Source of the DNA: an uncultured Terriglobales bacterium
Lineage (GTDB): Bacteria; Acidobacteriota; Terriglobia; Terriglobales; Acidobacteriaceae
NCBI GenBank assembly: GCA_955652845.1
Contig: CATPBY010000278.1
Span: 1-10,168 of the forward strand
Length of the DNA stretch: 10,168 nucleotides
Direction: 5' to 3'
In this document: positions 1 through 7,327 of the stretch, piece after piece
How positions within the stretch are numbered: the stretch's first letter is position 1
Layout: each line of letters starts with the position of its first letter
Notes under the pieces: model-generated
What the model was told of the DNA's origin: nothing
Seen by the model: only the letters and a program-made list of their open reading frames with translations
Database searches by the model: none
Translations under genes and position numbers: made by a program

Positions 1-37
1 CAGCAACGACGATAGCCATGCACTGGGAGCGTGCCAC

Positions 38-343
38 ATGTGTCTAGCCATACCCGGGAAGATCATCGAGATCAGTTCCGGCGCCGGCGCCGGCAGCCAG
101 GATTCTGCTCTTGTTGACGTAGTGGGAGTACGCCGCCGAGTGGACTTGGGTTTGCTGCAGGAGGACCGGCCGGGTCCGGGAGACTGGGTGCTGATCCATG
201 TGGGCTTCGCTATGAGTAAGATCAGCGAGCAGGATGCGCTCGACCAGATGAACACACTGCGGATGCTGGGCGAGAGCGAAGCGGCGATGCAGGAAGTCCA
301 GGGCTACGGGGGCGAAGAGGTGGAAGATCAGAAGCCCATCTGA
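38..343 (+). CDS. hypC: HypC, [NiFe]-hydrogenase maturation chaperone
   Basis: Small chaperone of 101 residues that works with HypD to assemble the Fe(CN)2CO unit and then binds the hydrogenase large-subunit precursor. The N-terminus reads MCLAIPGK, the family signature. Cys2, exposed after Met removal, is the iron- and partner-binding residue known from the family, and the conserved His is seen in the segment around residues 51-60 (VLIHVGFAMS, His54). A GGGAG Shine-Dalgarno at 25-29 lies 8 bases before the ATG, supporting this start. Compared with typical HypC it has a short Gly/Ala insertion (residues 15-19, GAGAG) in the first loop, encoded by a CCGGCG-type tandem repeat, and a longer acidic C-terminal tail. 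It is the first complete gene of the operon; the next start lies about 25 bases after its stop. Identification is secure. Confidence 0.97.
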   Translation: MCLAIPGKIIEISSGAGAGSQDSALVDVVGVRRRVDLGLLQEDRPGPGDWVLIHVGFAMSKISEQDALDQMNTLRMLGESEAAMQEVQGYGGEEVEDQKPI

Positions 344-367
344 CTGCTGATGCCGCAGGGAGACAGA

Positions 368-1498
368 GTGAGATTTGTAGACGAATTTCGGGAACCGAAA
401 CTGATCACCAGGACCGCGGATGAAATACGGCGGCTTGCCGATCCGGGCCGTCATTACCGGCTTATGGAAGTTTGTGGTGGTCACACCCACGCCATCTATC
501 GCTTCGGCCTGAAAGACATTCTTCCTGAAAACATTGAACTGATTCACGGGCCGGGGTGCCCGGTATGCGTGCTGCCAATGGGGAGAATCGACGATGGCTT
601 GTCGATGGCGCAGGATCCTGACGTGATCTTCACCGCCTTCGGCGACATGATGCGCGTCCCCGGCACCCACGGCAGCCCTCTCGAACACAAAGCCCGCGGG
701 ATGGACATTCGAATCGTGTACTCGCCTTCCGACGCTCTTAAGCTGGCCCGGGCGAATCCCGGCAAACACGTGATGTTTTTTGCCATCGGCTTCGAGACTA
801 CCGAACCGTCTACCGCGCTCACGCTGATGCGCGCCAGAGCCGAAGGCATCCATAACTTCTCCGTATTCTGCAACCACGTGACCATCATTCCGGCGATCAG
901 GGCGATCCTCGATTCTCCCGACATGCGTCTGGATGCCTTCATCGGTCCTGGGCATGTCTCGACCGTGATCGGTTGCCGTCCTTATGAATGGATCGCGCAA
1001 AATGAAAATAAGCCGATCGTGGTATCGGGCTTTGAGCCTTTGGATATGCTGCAATCGATCGTCATGCTGCTGCGTCAATTGAAAGCTGGCGAAGCCAGGG
1101 TCGAGAACCAATACAAACGGGTAGTCCCATGGGAAGGCAATCGCGCGGCCCTGCGTGCCATGGCGGAAGTCTTTCAGTTGCGTCCCTATTTTGAGTGGCG
1201 CGGTTTGGGCTTTATCTCGCAGTCGGCGCTGCGTATTCGCGACACTTATGCGGAGTGGGATTCGGAGCAGCGCTTCAGCATCCCCGGCATCCGTGTAACC
1301 GATCCCAAAGCGGCGCAATGCGGAGAAGTTTTGAAGGGAGTGCTCAAGCCGCATCAATGCAAACTTTTTGGACATGAGTGCACGCCGGAGCATCCCATCG
1401 GCGCACTTATGGTTTCTTCGGAAGGATCATGCGCCGCCTACTTCAATTACGAACACCGCAAAATGGAAATGGTGAACATCCTGAGTCCGACCGCTTGA
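368..1498 (+). CDS. hypD: HypD, Fe-S scaffold for Fe(CN)2CO assembly
   Basis: HypD carries a [4Fe-4S] cluster and, with HypC, forms the scaffold on which the active-site iron receives CN and CO. Visible family motifs are CGGHTH (Cys36-His41), GPGCPVC (Cys64 and Cys67, the redox-active CxxC pair), GFETTEPSTA and GHVSTVIG, and the C-terminal cysteines Cys318, Cys331, Cys338 and Cys355 that fit the cluster-binding region. I chose the GTG at 368: AGGGAG at 357-362 lies 5 bases upstream, and the protein then starts RFVDEFREP, like the usual start of the family. An in-frame ATG at 350 would add six residues but has no visible ribosome binding site. The length of 376 residues is normal. The stop overlaps the probable hypE start (TTGA), which suggests translational coupling. 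Confidence 0.97.
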   Translation: MRFVDEFREPKLITRTADEIRRLADPGRHYRLMEVCGGHTHAIYRFGLKDILPENIELIHGPGCPVCVLPMGRIDDGLSMAQDPDVIFTAFGDMMRVPGTHGSPLEHKARGMDIRIVYSPSDALKLARANPGKHVMFFAIGFETTEPSTALTLMRARAEGIHNFSVFCNHVTIIPAIRAILDSPDMRLDAFIGPGHVSTVIGCRPYEWIAQNENKPIVVSGFEPLDMLQSIVMLLRQLKAGEARVENQYKRVVPWEGNRAALRAMAEVFQLRPYFEWRGLGFISQSALRIRDTYAEWDSEQRFSIPGIRVTDPKAAQCGEVLKGVLKPHQCKLFGHECTPEHPIGALMVSSEGSCAAYFNYEHRKMEMVNILSPTA

Positions 1499-2550
1499 CC
1501 GCGGAAGTTGCTTCGGACAGGTTTTCACCGGTCCGCTTCCGCGAGGCCCAGATCGAGATGGCTCATGGCGCCGGAGGCAAGGCCAGCCGCAGGTTAATAG
1601 AGGGTCTTTTCGCCCCGCTGCTCTTCGGCACGTCCTCGGAACCTCTGGGAGATGCCGCGCATCTTGAGATCAACGGCGCTCGCGTCGCGATTACTACCGA
1701 TAGTTTTGTGGTTAAGCCACTGAGTTTCCCCGGAGGCTCGATTGGCGAGTTGGCCGTAAATGGCACCGTCAATGATCTGGCAGTATCCGGGGCTAAAGCG
1801 GAAGCGTTGGTATGCACTTACGTGCTGGAAGCAGGGCTGCCGACGGCAGTGTTGGAGGCGGAGGTCCGCGCCATGGCGGCCGCCGCCCTCAAAGCCGGGG
1901 TCCGAATCGCAGGTGGCGATACGAAAGTTGTGGAACATGGCAAAGCGGACGGCATGTACATCAGCACTACCGGGATCGGTTGTCCACTTCGCAACGTACG
2001 CATTGATGCGGCGTCGGTGCAGCCGGGCGACAAGATATTCCTTTCGGGGCCGATCGGCGACCCCGGCATCACTATCCTATTGGCTCGCGGCGAACTGGAT
2101 CTTGAAGCGGATCTGCGGTCCGACACTCGTTCCGTCCTCCCCCTGGTGGAGGCGCTGGTGCGCGAAGCGGGACCTGGAATCCGCTGGATGCGTGATCCCA
2201 CTCGCGGCGGCGCCGCTACCTCGCTGAACGAACTGGCGAGAGATTGCGGGCTTGGCATGGTGCTGTTCGAAGATCAGGTTCCGGTGCGGGATACTGTTCG
2301 CGGAGCCTGCGAGCTGCTGGGCCTCGATCCGCTGCATATTGCCAATGAGGGCCAATTCCTTGCGGTAGTTTCTGCGGAATATTCAGACGCTGCACTCAAT
2401 GCTTTGCGCCTCGCGCCCGGCGGCGAAGAAGCACAAATCATCGGCGAAGTCCGCGAACAGCCCGCAGGGGCGGTACTGGAAACCACACGCTACGGCGGCA
2501 GCCGCATCGTCGATATGCTGGTAGGGGATCCTTTACCCAGAATTTGTTGA
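1495..2550 (+). CDS. hypE: HypE, carbamoyl dehydratase (cyanide synthesis)
   Basis: HypE receives a carbamoyl group from HypF on its C-terminal cysteine and dehydrates it with ATP to a thiocyanate, the source of the CN ligands. It belongs to the PurM/SelD-like ATP-binding fold. Visible are MAHGAGGKASRRLIEGL (from residue 22), the NDLAVSGAKAEAL segment (Asn93-Asp94), GGDTKVVEHG (Asp142), DPTRGG (from Asp234) and the diagnostic C-terminal PRIC, whose last residue, Cys351, is the carbamoyl acceptor. The likely start is the TTG at 1495, which overlaps the hypD stop in TTGA. The reading frame is open further upstream, and an ATG at 1429 has a good GGAAGG, but it would overlap hypD by 70 bases and add a tail unlike the family. 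The function is secure; the exact start is not. Confidence 0.95.
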   Translation: MTAEVASDRFSPVRFREAQIEMAHGAGGKASRRLIEGLFAPLLFGTSSEPLGDAAHLEINGARVAITTDSFVVKPLSFPGGSIGELAVNGTVNDLAVSGAKAEALVCTYVLEAGLPTAVLEAEVRAMAAAALKAGVRIAGGDTKVVEHGKADGMYISTTGIGCPLRNVRIDAASVQPGDKIFLSGPIGDPGITILLARGELDLEADLRSDTRSVLPLVEALVREAGPGIRWMRDPTRGGAATSLNELARDCGLGMVLFEDQVPVRDTVRGACELLGLDPLHIANEGQFLAVVSAEYSDAALNALRLAPGGEEAQIIGEVREQPAGAVLETTRYGGSRIVDMLVGDPLPRIC

Positions 2551-2599
2551 ATGCAGGCGCGGGTGTCCGCGCTGGCTCGGCGCGGCGGAGAATGATGGG

Positions 2600-3796
2600 T
2601 TGAAAAGCAACATGGCTACTGGATACCAACTCGCAACTCAGGTCGAAGAGCGCCTTCTCGAACGAAATCGGATTGCCGAGCATTTCTTCACCCGGGAAGC
2701 GCATCGTTTGGCTGAGGCATGCCGCAGCATGTCTGAGCGTTTTCTGCGGGGCGGCCGTCTACTGGCGTTCGGGCGTGGTCCTTATGCCACTGACGCGCAG
2801 CACGTCTCGGTGGAGTTTGTGCATCCCGTCATCGTGGGCAAGCGCGCGCTGCCCGCGCTCGATCTGTCAATTGCGTTCCGCCCCTGGATTGAATCGATTC
2901 TTCGCCCCGAAGACATGGTGATGGGCTTCGGCCCACCGAAGGGCGATCCTGAAGTGTGGGCCACCTTGCAGGAAGCACATACGCACGACGCCATGACCTT
3001 CGCCTTGCCGGGCTTCGAAGGGTCTTACTGTGTCGACGCCGCAACCCAGGATCCGTTTATCCATCAGGAGATCATCGAGATTCTCTACCACACGTTGTGG
3101 GAGACGGTGCACGTTTTCTTCGAGCACCGCGAGCTTGGACATGACGTCGGCGAGTCTGCTTTTCTGTACCCGTTTCTCGGACAAGAGAAGCAGGAAACGG
3201 GCGATCTGGTTGCAGGGGTCGCGAGTTCAATACTCATGAAAGTGCAGGACGACGCCAGACTGCGAACGCAGGTGGCGAATCAGCAAGCTGAGGCGATCAG
3301 CAGCACCGCCCTGGCTATCCGGGAGCGTTTGCTGCGTGGCGGCAAGCTGATTCTCTTCGGCAACGGCGGATCTGCGACCGACGCCAATGACTGGGCAATG
3401 GACTGCTTCCTTCCACCGCCCGGTTATCGTCCTATCCCAGCTGTCTCGCTTTCGCTGGAACCTGCGAATATTACCGCCGTGGCCAACGATATCGGGACCG
3501 ATGTCATTTTTCTTCGTCAATTGATTGCACAGGCGCGTCCGGAAGACGTCGCCATCGGTATTTCTACAAGCGGCGGCTCGCGCAATATCATCATGGCGCT
3601 TGAGGAAGCGCGCAAACGGAACCTGCTGATAGTGGCGCTGCTCGGATACGACGGGGGCGAGATTCGACGAAGGGGTCTGGCCGATTTCCCAATTGTTGTG
3701 CCCTGCGATTACATCCCGCGCATCCAGGAAGTGCAGGCTTCGATTTATCACATCATTCGCGAAACTTTGGAGGTACTCGACCGTGCCCAGGTTTGA
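2600..3796 (+). CDS. Tandem SIS-domain protein, GmhA-like
   Basis: A 398-residue protein of two fused sugar-isomerase (SIS) domains resembling GmhA (sedoheptulose-7-phosphate isomerase), normally a single-domain protein of about 190 residues. Domain 2 (about 230-395) has the phosphate loops FGNGGSATDA (253-262) and ISTSGGS (321-327) and a C-terminal IQEVQ helix with Gln376-x7-His384, but the usual zinc-site His-x3-Glu is Asp264-x3-Asp268. Domain 1 (about 30-190) keeps DAQH-x3-E (His68, Glu72) and Gln156-x7-His164, but its phosphate loops are altered (GRGPYATDA; MGFGPPKGD from 108). The two halves thus look complementary. The start is TTG 2600, with GGAG 9 bases upstream; ATG 2612 is the alternative. 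It lies 49 bases after hypE, and the next gene overlaps its end. Substrate unknown; a role in hydrogenase maturation is inferred from position only. Confidence 0.85.
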   Translation: MKSNMATGYQLATQVEERLLERNRIAEHFFTREAHRLAEACRSMSERFLRGGRLLAFGRGPYATDAQHVSVEFVHPVIVGKRALPALDLSIAFRPWIESILRPEDMVMGFGPPKGDPEVWATLQEAHTHDAMTFALPGFEGSYCVDAATQDPFIHQEIIEILYHTLWETVHVFFEHRELGHDVGESAFLYPFLGQEKQETGDLVAGVASSILMKVQDDARLRTQVANQQAEAISSTALAIRERLLRGGKLILFGNGGSATDANDWAMDCFLPPPGYRPIPAVSLSLEPANITAVANDIGTDVIFLRQLIAQARPEDVAIGISTSGGSRNIIMALEEARKRNLLIVALLGYDGGEIRRRGLADFPIVVPCDYIPRIQEVQASIYHIIRETLEVLDRAQV

Positions 3797-4019
3797 GCTC
3801 TTCGGATCGGCGCAATGCCCGCATACGCAAGAAATGCGGGACTGGTTGGAGTTCCGGCGCTGCGAATTCGTGGAATATGACGTTGACGCCGACCCCGTCG
3901 CGCGGCGACGCATGCGGGAACTGGAGGGCGGACAGCGCAATGTGCCGCTGCTGGTGGAAAACGGCAAAGTAGTTGAGGTGGGATGGCAGGGACGCAGTTG
4001 CATCGTTGAAGCTGAGTAA
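3783..4019 (+). CDS. Glutaredoxin-like protein with CPHT motif
   Basis: A 78-residue thioredoxin-fold protein of glutaredoxin size. Strand 1 and the active site read FELFGSAQCPHT, with Cys12 in a CPHT motif, so it is monothiol at this position. The NVPLLV segment (53-58) gives the cis-proline of the fold, followed by EVGWQGRSC with Cys73 near the end; Cys27 is a third cysteine. The layout (CPxT site, cis-Pro, GW-G-R-x-C tail) recalls the glutaredoxin-like UXX-star (seleno)protein group as I remember it, but that is unverified. The start is GTG 3783, with a GGAGG at 3769-3773 located inside the preceding SIS gene, giving a 14-base overlap. The ATG-free extension upstream (to 3693) is the wrong frame of the SIS gene. 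Position before hypF suggests a thiol-redox role in hydrogenase maturation, perhaps towards HypD or HypE; this is inference. Confidence 0.85.
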   Translation: MPRFELFGSAQCPHTQEMRDWLEFRRCEFVEYDVDADPVARRRMRELEGGQRNVPLLVENGKVVEVGWQGRSCIVEAE

Positions 4020-4023
4020 ACAG

Positions 4024-6270
4024 ATGGCAAGTGCCTGCTCGATTCGAGTGAGTGGCGTAGTCCAGGGGGTCGGCTTTCGCCCATTTGTGTATCGCCTGGC
4101 TCGTGCTAATACTTTAGGGGGATGGGTGCTGAACGGCGAGGCCGGCGTCGAGATTTATCTGGAAGGCGACGAGCTGGGACTGCAAGCCTTCATGCGCGAA
4201 CTGAAGACGCAACCACCGCCCGCCGCGAAAATTGCGGAAGTGGAAATTTGCCCTGTCGCGCCGCTCGGAGTGAACGAATTTACCATCCGCGAGAGCCAGC
4301 GCCGCGAGCGGCCGACGGTTCGGATTTCGCCCGACCTTCCACTCTGTGAGGCTTGCGTCGAAGAACTTTTCGATTGCAGCAATCCGCGATTTGGTTATCC
4401 CTATATCAACTGCACCAACTGTGGACCGCGTTACAGCGTGCTGCTTGCTCTACCCTATGACCGGCCCAACACCACGATGAAAGATTGGCCTGTGGACGAC
4501 TATTGCGCCGGAGAGTACGCTGATCCAGCCAACCGCCGGTTTCATGCGCAACCGGTCGCCTGTCCGGCATGCGGGCCTAATTATTATCTCCAGCCACAGG
4601 AAGACGCCATCAGTGGCACCGAAGCAACCATTCAACGCTCGGCTGAACTTCTAAATGCAGGCAAAATTCTGGCGATAAAGGGGCTGGGCGGATACCACCT
4701 GGCATGTGATGCCCGAAACCCGGCTGCTGTAGCGGCTTTACGTGACCGCAAGTATCGCAAGGAAAAACCGTTCGCAGTTATGGCTCGCGATCTCGATGAG
4801 GCTCGCAGGCTGGTGGAACTTACCGCGGAAAGCGAGGTGTTGCTCACTTCGTCGGCTCGCCCCATTGTGCTTGCGCCGGCGAAAGTGCAACTGACCGGGG
4901 TTGCCCCACAAAATGACGAACTGGGCGTGATGCTTCCCTACACCCCGTTGCATTACCTGCTGTTCGCCGCCGGCGCTCCAAGCGTTCTGGTAATGACCAG
5001 CGCCAACCGATCGAGTGAGCCAATCGCTTATGAGGACGAAGACGCGCTTCAGGGTCTCTCCGGTATTGCGGATGGATTCCTGATCGGTCAACGGCCCATC
5101 GCGCGCCGGATTGACGATTCGGTCGCTCGCGATGGAGTATTTGGGCCAGTAATTCTGCGGCGCGCTCGCGGGTACGCTCCCGCGGCGGTTGCGACCTTGC
5201 CAAGCGAACGGCCGCTTCTCGCGCTCGGCGCAGACTTGAAGAACAGCATCACTATTGTGGTTGACGGCCAGGCCTTTGTCAGCCAGCACATCGGAGATCT
5301 GGAACATTACCCTGCATTGCGCGCCTTCCAGGAAACTATTTTCGATCTGGTGTCCATGTACGAAGTGGATTGGGATGAACTTAGCGTGGCGCATGATTCT
5401 CACCCGCAATACTTTTCAGCGCTCTACGCTTCGGAGTTGAGAGTTCAACGGAGAGTGGCTGTGCAGCATCATCGTGCTCATGTCGCATCGGTGCTGGCCG
5501 AGCAAGGCGAATTTGATAAGCGAGTAGTGGGCGTAAGTTTTGACGGCACAGGCTATGGAGATGACGGCAGCATCTGGGGTGGCGAGATCTTCCTGGGGAG
5601 CGTTAAACAAGGCTTTGAGCGAGTGGCTCATCTCCGCAACGCGCTGCTTCCGGGCGGCGATGCTGCCGCACAATTCCCCGTGCAGGCTGCGGCTGGTTTC
5701 CTGGCGCAACTGGATGGGTTGCCGGACATGAGCGCGGCGCCTTTTGACTTTCCTCATCGATATGCAAACGCACTGGAGTTGGTAAAAAAAGATGTCCGGA
5801 CTTTCTCCACAAGTTCGATCGGGCGGCTCTTCGATGCCGTTGCGGCCTTGCTTGGCTTCACCCGCAAAATTTCTTTTGAAGGACAGGCGGCGATCTGGCT
5901 CGAGCACATGGCTGGAGCCGTCTCCGATAGCGATGCTTATAGTTTTCCCTTCACCGGCGCTGAGCTGGACTTTCGGCCGCTGTTGCAAAATGTGATTGCT
6001 GACCGGCAGCGCGGGCGACATCCCGGCGAGATTGCGCGTGCTTTTCACCGGGGAATCGCCACCGGCCTGGCAGATTGTGTGACCGCCATTTGCCGTCAGC
6101 ACTCGGTGGACACCATCGTTTTATCTGGCGGCGTCTTCCAAAACGAACTGTTGCTGAAAGATATCAATTCGCAGCTCGGGAACAGGCTTCGCATCTGGAC
6201 TAACCAGGCAGTGCCCCCGAACGATGGCGGAATCAGCCTCGGGCAGGCGGCGCTGGCGGCATTTGCATAA
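4024..6270 (+). CDS. hypF: HypF, carbamoyltransferase
   Basis: HypF (748 residues, the normal family length) uses carbamoyl phosphate and ATP to make a carbamoyl adenylate and transfers the carbamoyl to the HypE C-terminal cysteine. Domains in order: acylphosphatase (about 5-92; VVQGVGFRPF with Arg19, and Asn37); two zinc fingers (108-183; first Cys108-x2-Cys111-x18-Cys130-x2-Cys133; second Cys161, Cys180, Cys183); a YrdC/Sua5 domain (about 200-385; KGLGGYHLAC from Lys219); and a Kae1-like domain (HHRAH, His482-x3-His486; SFDGTGYGDDG with Asp507; LSGGVFQN from 700). The expected first cysteine of the second zinc finger is Asp158. The start is ATG 4024, four bases after the preceding stop; the frame stays open upstream to TTG 3973, but that would overlap and add a non-family tail. 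Confidence 0.97.
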   Translation: MASACSIRVSGVVQGVGFRPFVYRLARANTLGGWVLNGEAGVEIYLEGDELGLQAFMRELKTQPPPAAKIAEVEICPVAPLGVNEFTIRESQRRERPTVRISPDLPLCEACVEELFDCSNPRFGYPYINCTNCGPRYSVLLALPYDRPNTTMKDWPVDDYCAGEYADPANRRFHAQPVACPACGPNYYLQPQEDAISGTEATIQRSAELLNAGKILAIKGLGGYHLACDARNPAAVAALRDRKYRKEKPFAVMARDLDEARRLVELTAESEVLLTSSARPIVLAPAKVQLTGVAPQNDELGVMLPYTPLHYLLFAAGAPSVLVMTSANRSSEPIAYEDEDALQGLSGIADGFLIGQRPIARRIDDSVARDGVFGPVILRRARGYAPAAVATLPSERPLLALGADLKNSITIVVDGQAFVSQHIGDLEHYPALRAFQETIFDLVSMYEVDWDELSVAHDSHPQYFSALYASELRVQRRVAVQHHRAHVASVLAEQGEFDKRVVGVSFDGTGYGDDGSIWGGEIFLGSVKQGFERVAHLRNALLPGGDAAAQFPVQAAAGFLAQLDGLPDMSAAPFDFPHRYANALELVKKDVRTFSTSSIGRLFDAVAALLGFTRKISFEGQAAIWLEHMAGAVSDSDAYSFPFTGAELDFRPLLQNVIADRQRGRHPGEIARAFHRGIATGLADCVTAICRQHSVDTIVLSGGVFQNELLLKDINSQLGNRLRIWTNQAVPPNDGGISLGQAALAAFA

Positions 6271-6279
6271 GAAAACTCC

Positions 6280-6621
6280 ATGCATGAACTTTCCATCGCG
6301 ATGAGCATCGTCGACCTGGCGCAGGAAGAAGCCGAGCAGCGTGGTGTGCAAGTCAACGCCGTGCACCTCAAACTGGGAGTCCTATCCGGCGTGGTAAAAG
6401 AGGCGCTGCTCTCGTCCTACGAAATGGCATGCGGCGATACACCGCTGCGAGGATCGCGCCTCATCATCGAGGAAGTCCCCGCAGTAGTGTTTTGCCCGAA
6501 TTGCAAAGCGCAGCGTCCGCTCCACTCGGTGCAGTTCTTTGGTTGCGCTGAATGCGGAACCCCTGCCTCTGAGATCATTCAGGGTAAAGAACTTGAAGTA
6601 GTTGCGCTGGAGATACAGTGA
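6280..6621 (+). CDS. hypA: HypA, nickel-insertion metallochaperone
   Basis: HypA delivers nickel to the hydrogenase large subunit together with the GTPase HypB. The protein has 113 residues and starts MHELSIA, where His2 and Glu3 belong to the nickel site. The structural zinc site is Cys72-x2-Cys75 (CPNC) and Cys89-x2-Cys92 (CAEC). The start lies 9 bases after the hypF stop; no clear Shine-Dalgarno is visible, so translation probably depends on coupling to hypF. The stop TGA (6619-6621) shares its A with the ATG of hypB. Secure identification from motif, length and neighbour. Confidence 0.97.
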   Translation: MHELSIAMSIVDLAQEEAEQRGVQVNAVHLKLGVLSGVVKEALLSSYEMACGDTPLRGSRLIIEEVPAVVFCPNCKAQRPLHSVQFFGCAECGTPASEIIQGKELEVVALEIQ

Positions 6622-7310
6622 TGAACCCGGAACCCCGGATGGTGGAAGTTCGCAGGAACGTTCTGAAGCAAAACGATGTAGTCGCGCGGGCGCTGCGCAA
6701 CCGCTTCCATACCGCGGGAGTCTTCGTGGTCAGTCTGGTTTCCAGCCCCGGATCCGGCAAGACAACTTTTCTGGAAAAGATCCTTACCCAGCTTCGCTGC
6801 CGCTATCGCGTGGCCGCGCTGGTAGGTGATCTGGCAACAGAAAATGATGCCGCGCGGCTGGCTCGCAGCCAGGCTCCAGTCCGGCAGATCATCACGGGGA
6901 CGCTCTGTCACCTGGAGGCCGCCATGGTTCAGAACGCCTTAGACGAAGCCGAATGGAATCTTAGCGCGCTGGATTTTCTGTTCATCGAGAACGTCGGCAA
7001 CCTGGTATGCCCTTCCTCCTACGATCTTGGCGAGGACCTTCGCGTCGTGCTGCTTTCCGTGACCGAAGGCGAGGACAAACCGCTGAAATACCCGACGATT
7101 TTCAACAGCTCGGACCTCGCCATTCTCACCAAAGGTGACTTGACCGCCGCGGTCGAGTTTGACACCGGGTCAGCATTGCGCAATATTCAGGCTGTGCGCC
7201 CCGGCATGCAGGTCTTCCAACTGTCGGCCAAGACCGGCCAGGGGATGGAAGAACTTCTGGGGTTCCTGCAACAACGCCTGGTTAACTTCAGAACCGCCGC
7301 GGCCGTTTAG
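6621..7310 (+). CDS. hypB: HypB, hydrogenase nickel-incorporation GTPase
   Basis: HypB is a SIMIBI-class GTPase of 229 residues that powers nickel delivery with HypA. Seen are the P-loop SSPGSGKTT (Ser41-Thr49), the G-domain metal site Cys96-His97 (TLCHLEA) and Cys130 (ENVGNLVCP), and a base-recognition motif that reads TKGD (170-173) where most family members have NKxD. It lacks both the N-terminal CxxCGC site of the E. coli type and the His-rich N-terminal stretch of the rhizobial type, so nickel storage is not built into this protein. The start ATG 6621 overlaps the hypA stop by one base and has GGAG 8 bases upstream; a GTG at 6618 in frame is a less likely alternative. The next gene follows after 17 bases. 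Confidence 0.96.
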   Translation: MNPEPRMVEVRRNVLKQNDVVARALRNRFHTAGVFVVSLVSSPGSGKTTFLEKILTQLRCRYRVAALVGDLATENDAARLARSQAPVRQIITGTLCHLEAAMVQNALDEAEWNLSALDFLFIENVGNLVCPSSYDLGEDLRVVLLSVTEGEDKPLKYPTIFNSSDLAILTKGDLTAAVEFDTGSALRNIQAVRPGMQVFQLSAKTGQGMEELLGFLQQRLVNFRTAAAV

Positions 7311-7327
7311 GGCGGGAAGCAGAACCC

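Noticed and set aside
1..47. End of an upstream gene
   Set aside because: One plus-strand frame is open from the left edge to a stop at 45-47 and another to 13-15, but the stretch is too short to recognise a product or choose a frame.
44..1393. Long minus-strand open frame of 449 residues opposite hypC and hypD
   Set aside because: It lies fully antisense to two certain genes, shows no family motif and has the low-complexity, Arg/His-rich composition of a shadow frame.
2551..2595. A 14-codon frame starting with the ATG directly after the hypE stop
   Set aside because: Too short, with no ribosome binding site of its own visible and no sign of conservation; more likely spacer before the SIS gene.
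3227..4084. Minus-strand open frame of 285 residues opposite the SIS and glutaredoxin-like genes
   Set aside because: Antisense shadow with no recognisable domain; the plus-strand genes have clear motifs.
4738..6102. Two minus-strand frames of more than 220 residues (4738-5409 and 5416-6102) opposite hypF
   Set aside because: Shadow frames opposite conserved domains of HypF, with no motifs and no ribosome binding site.
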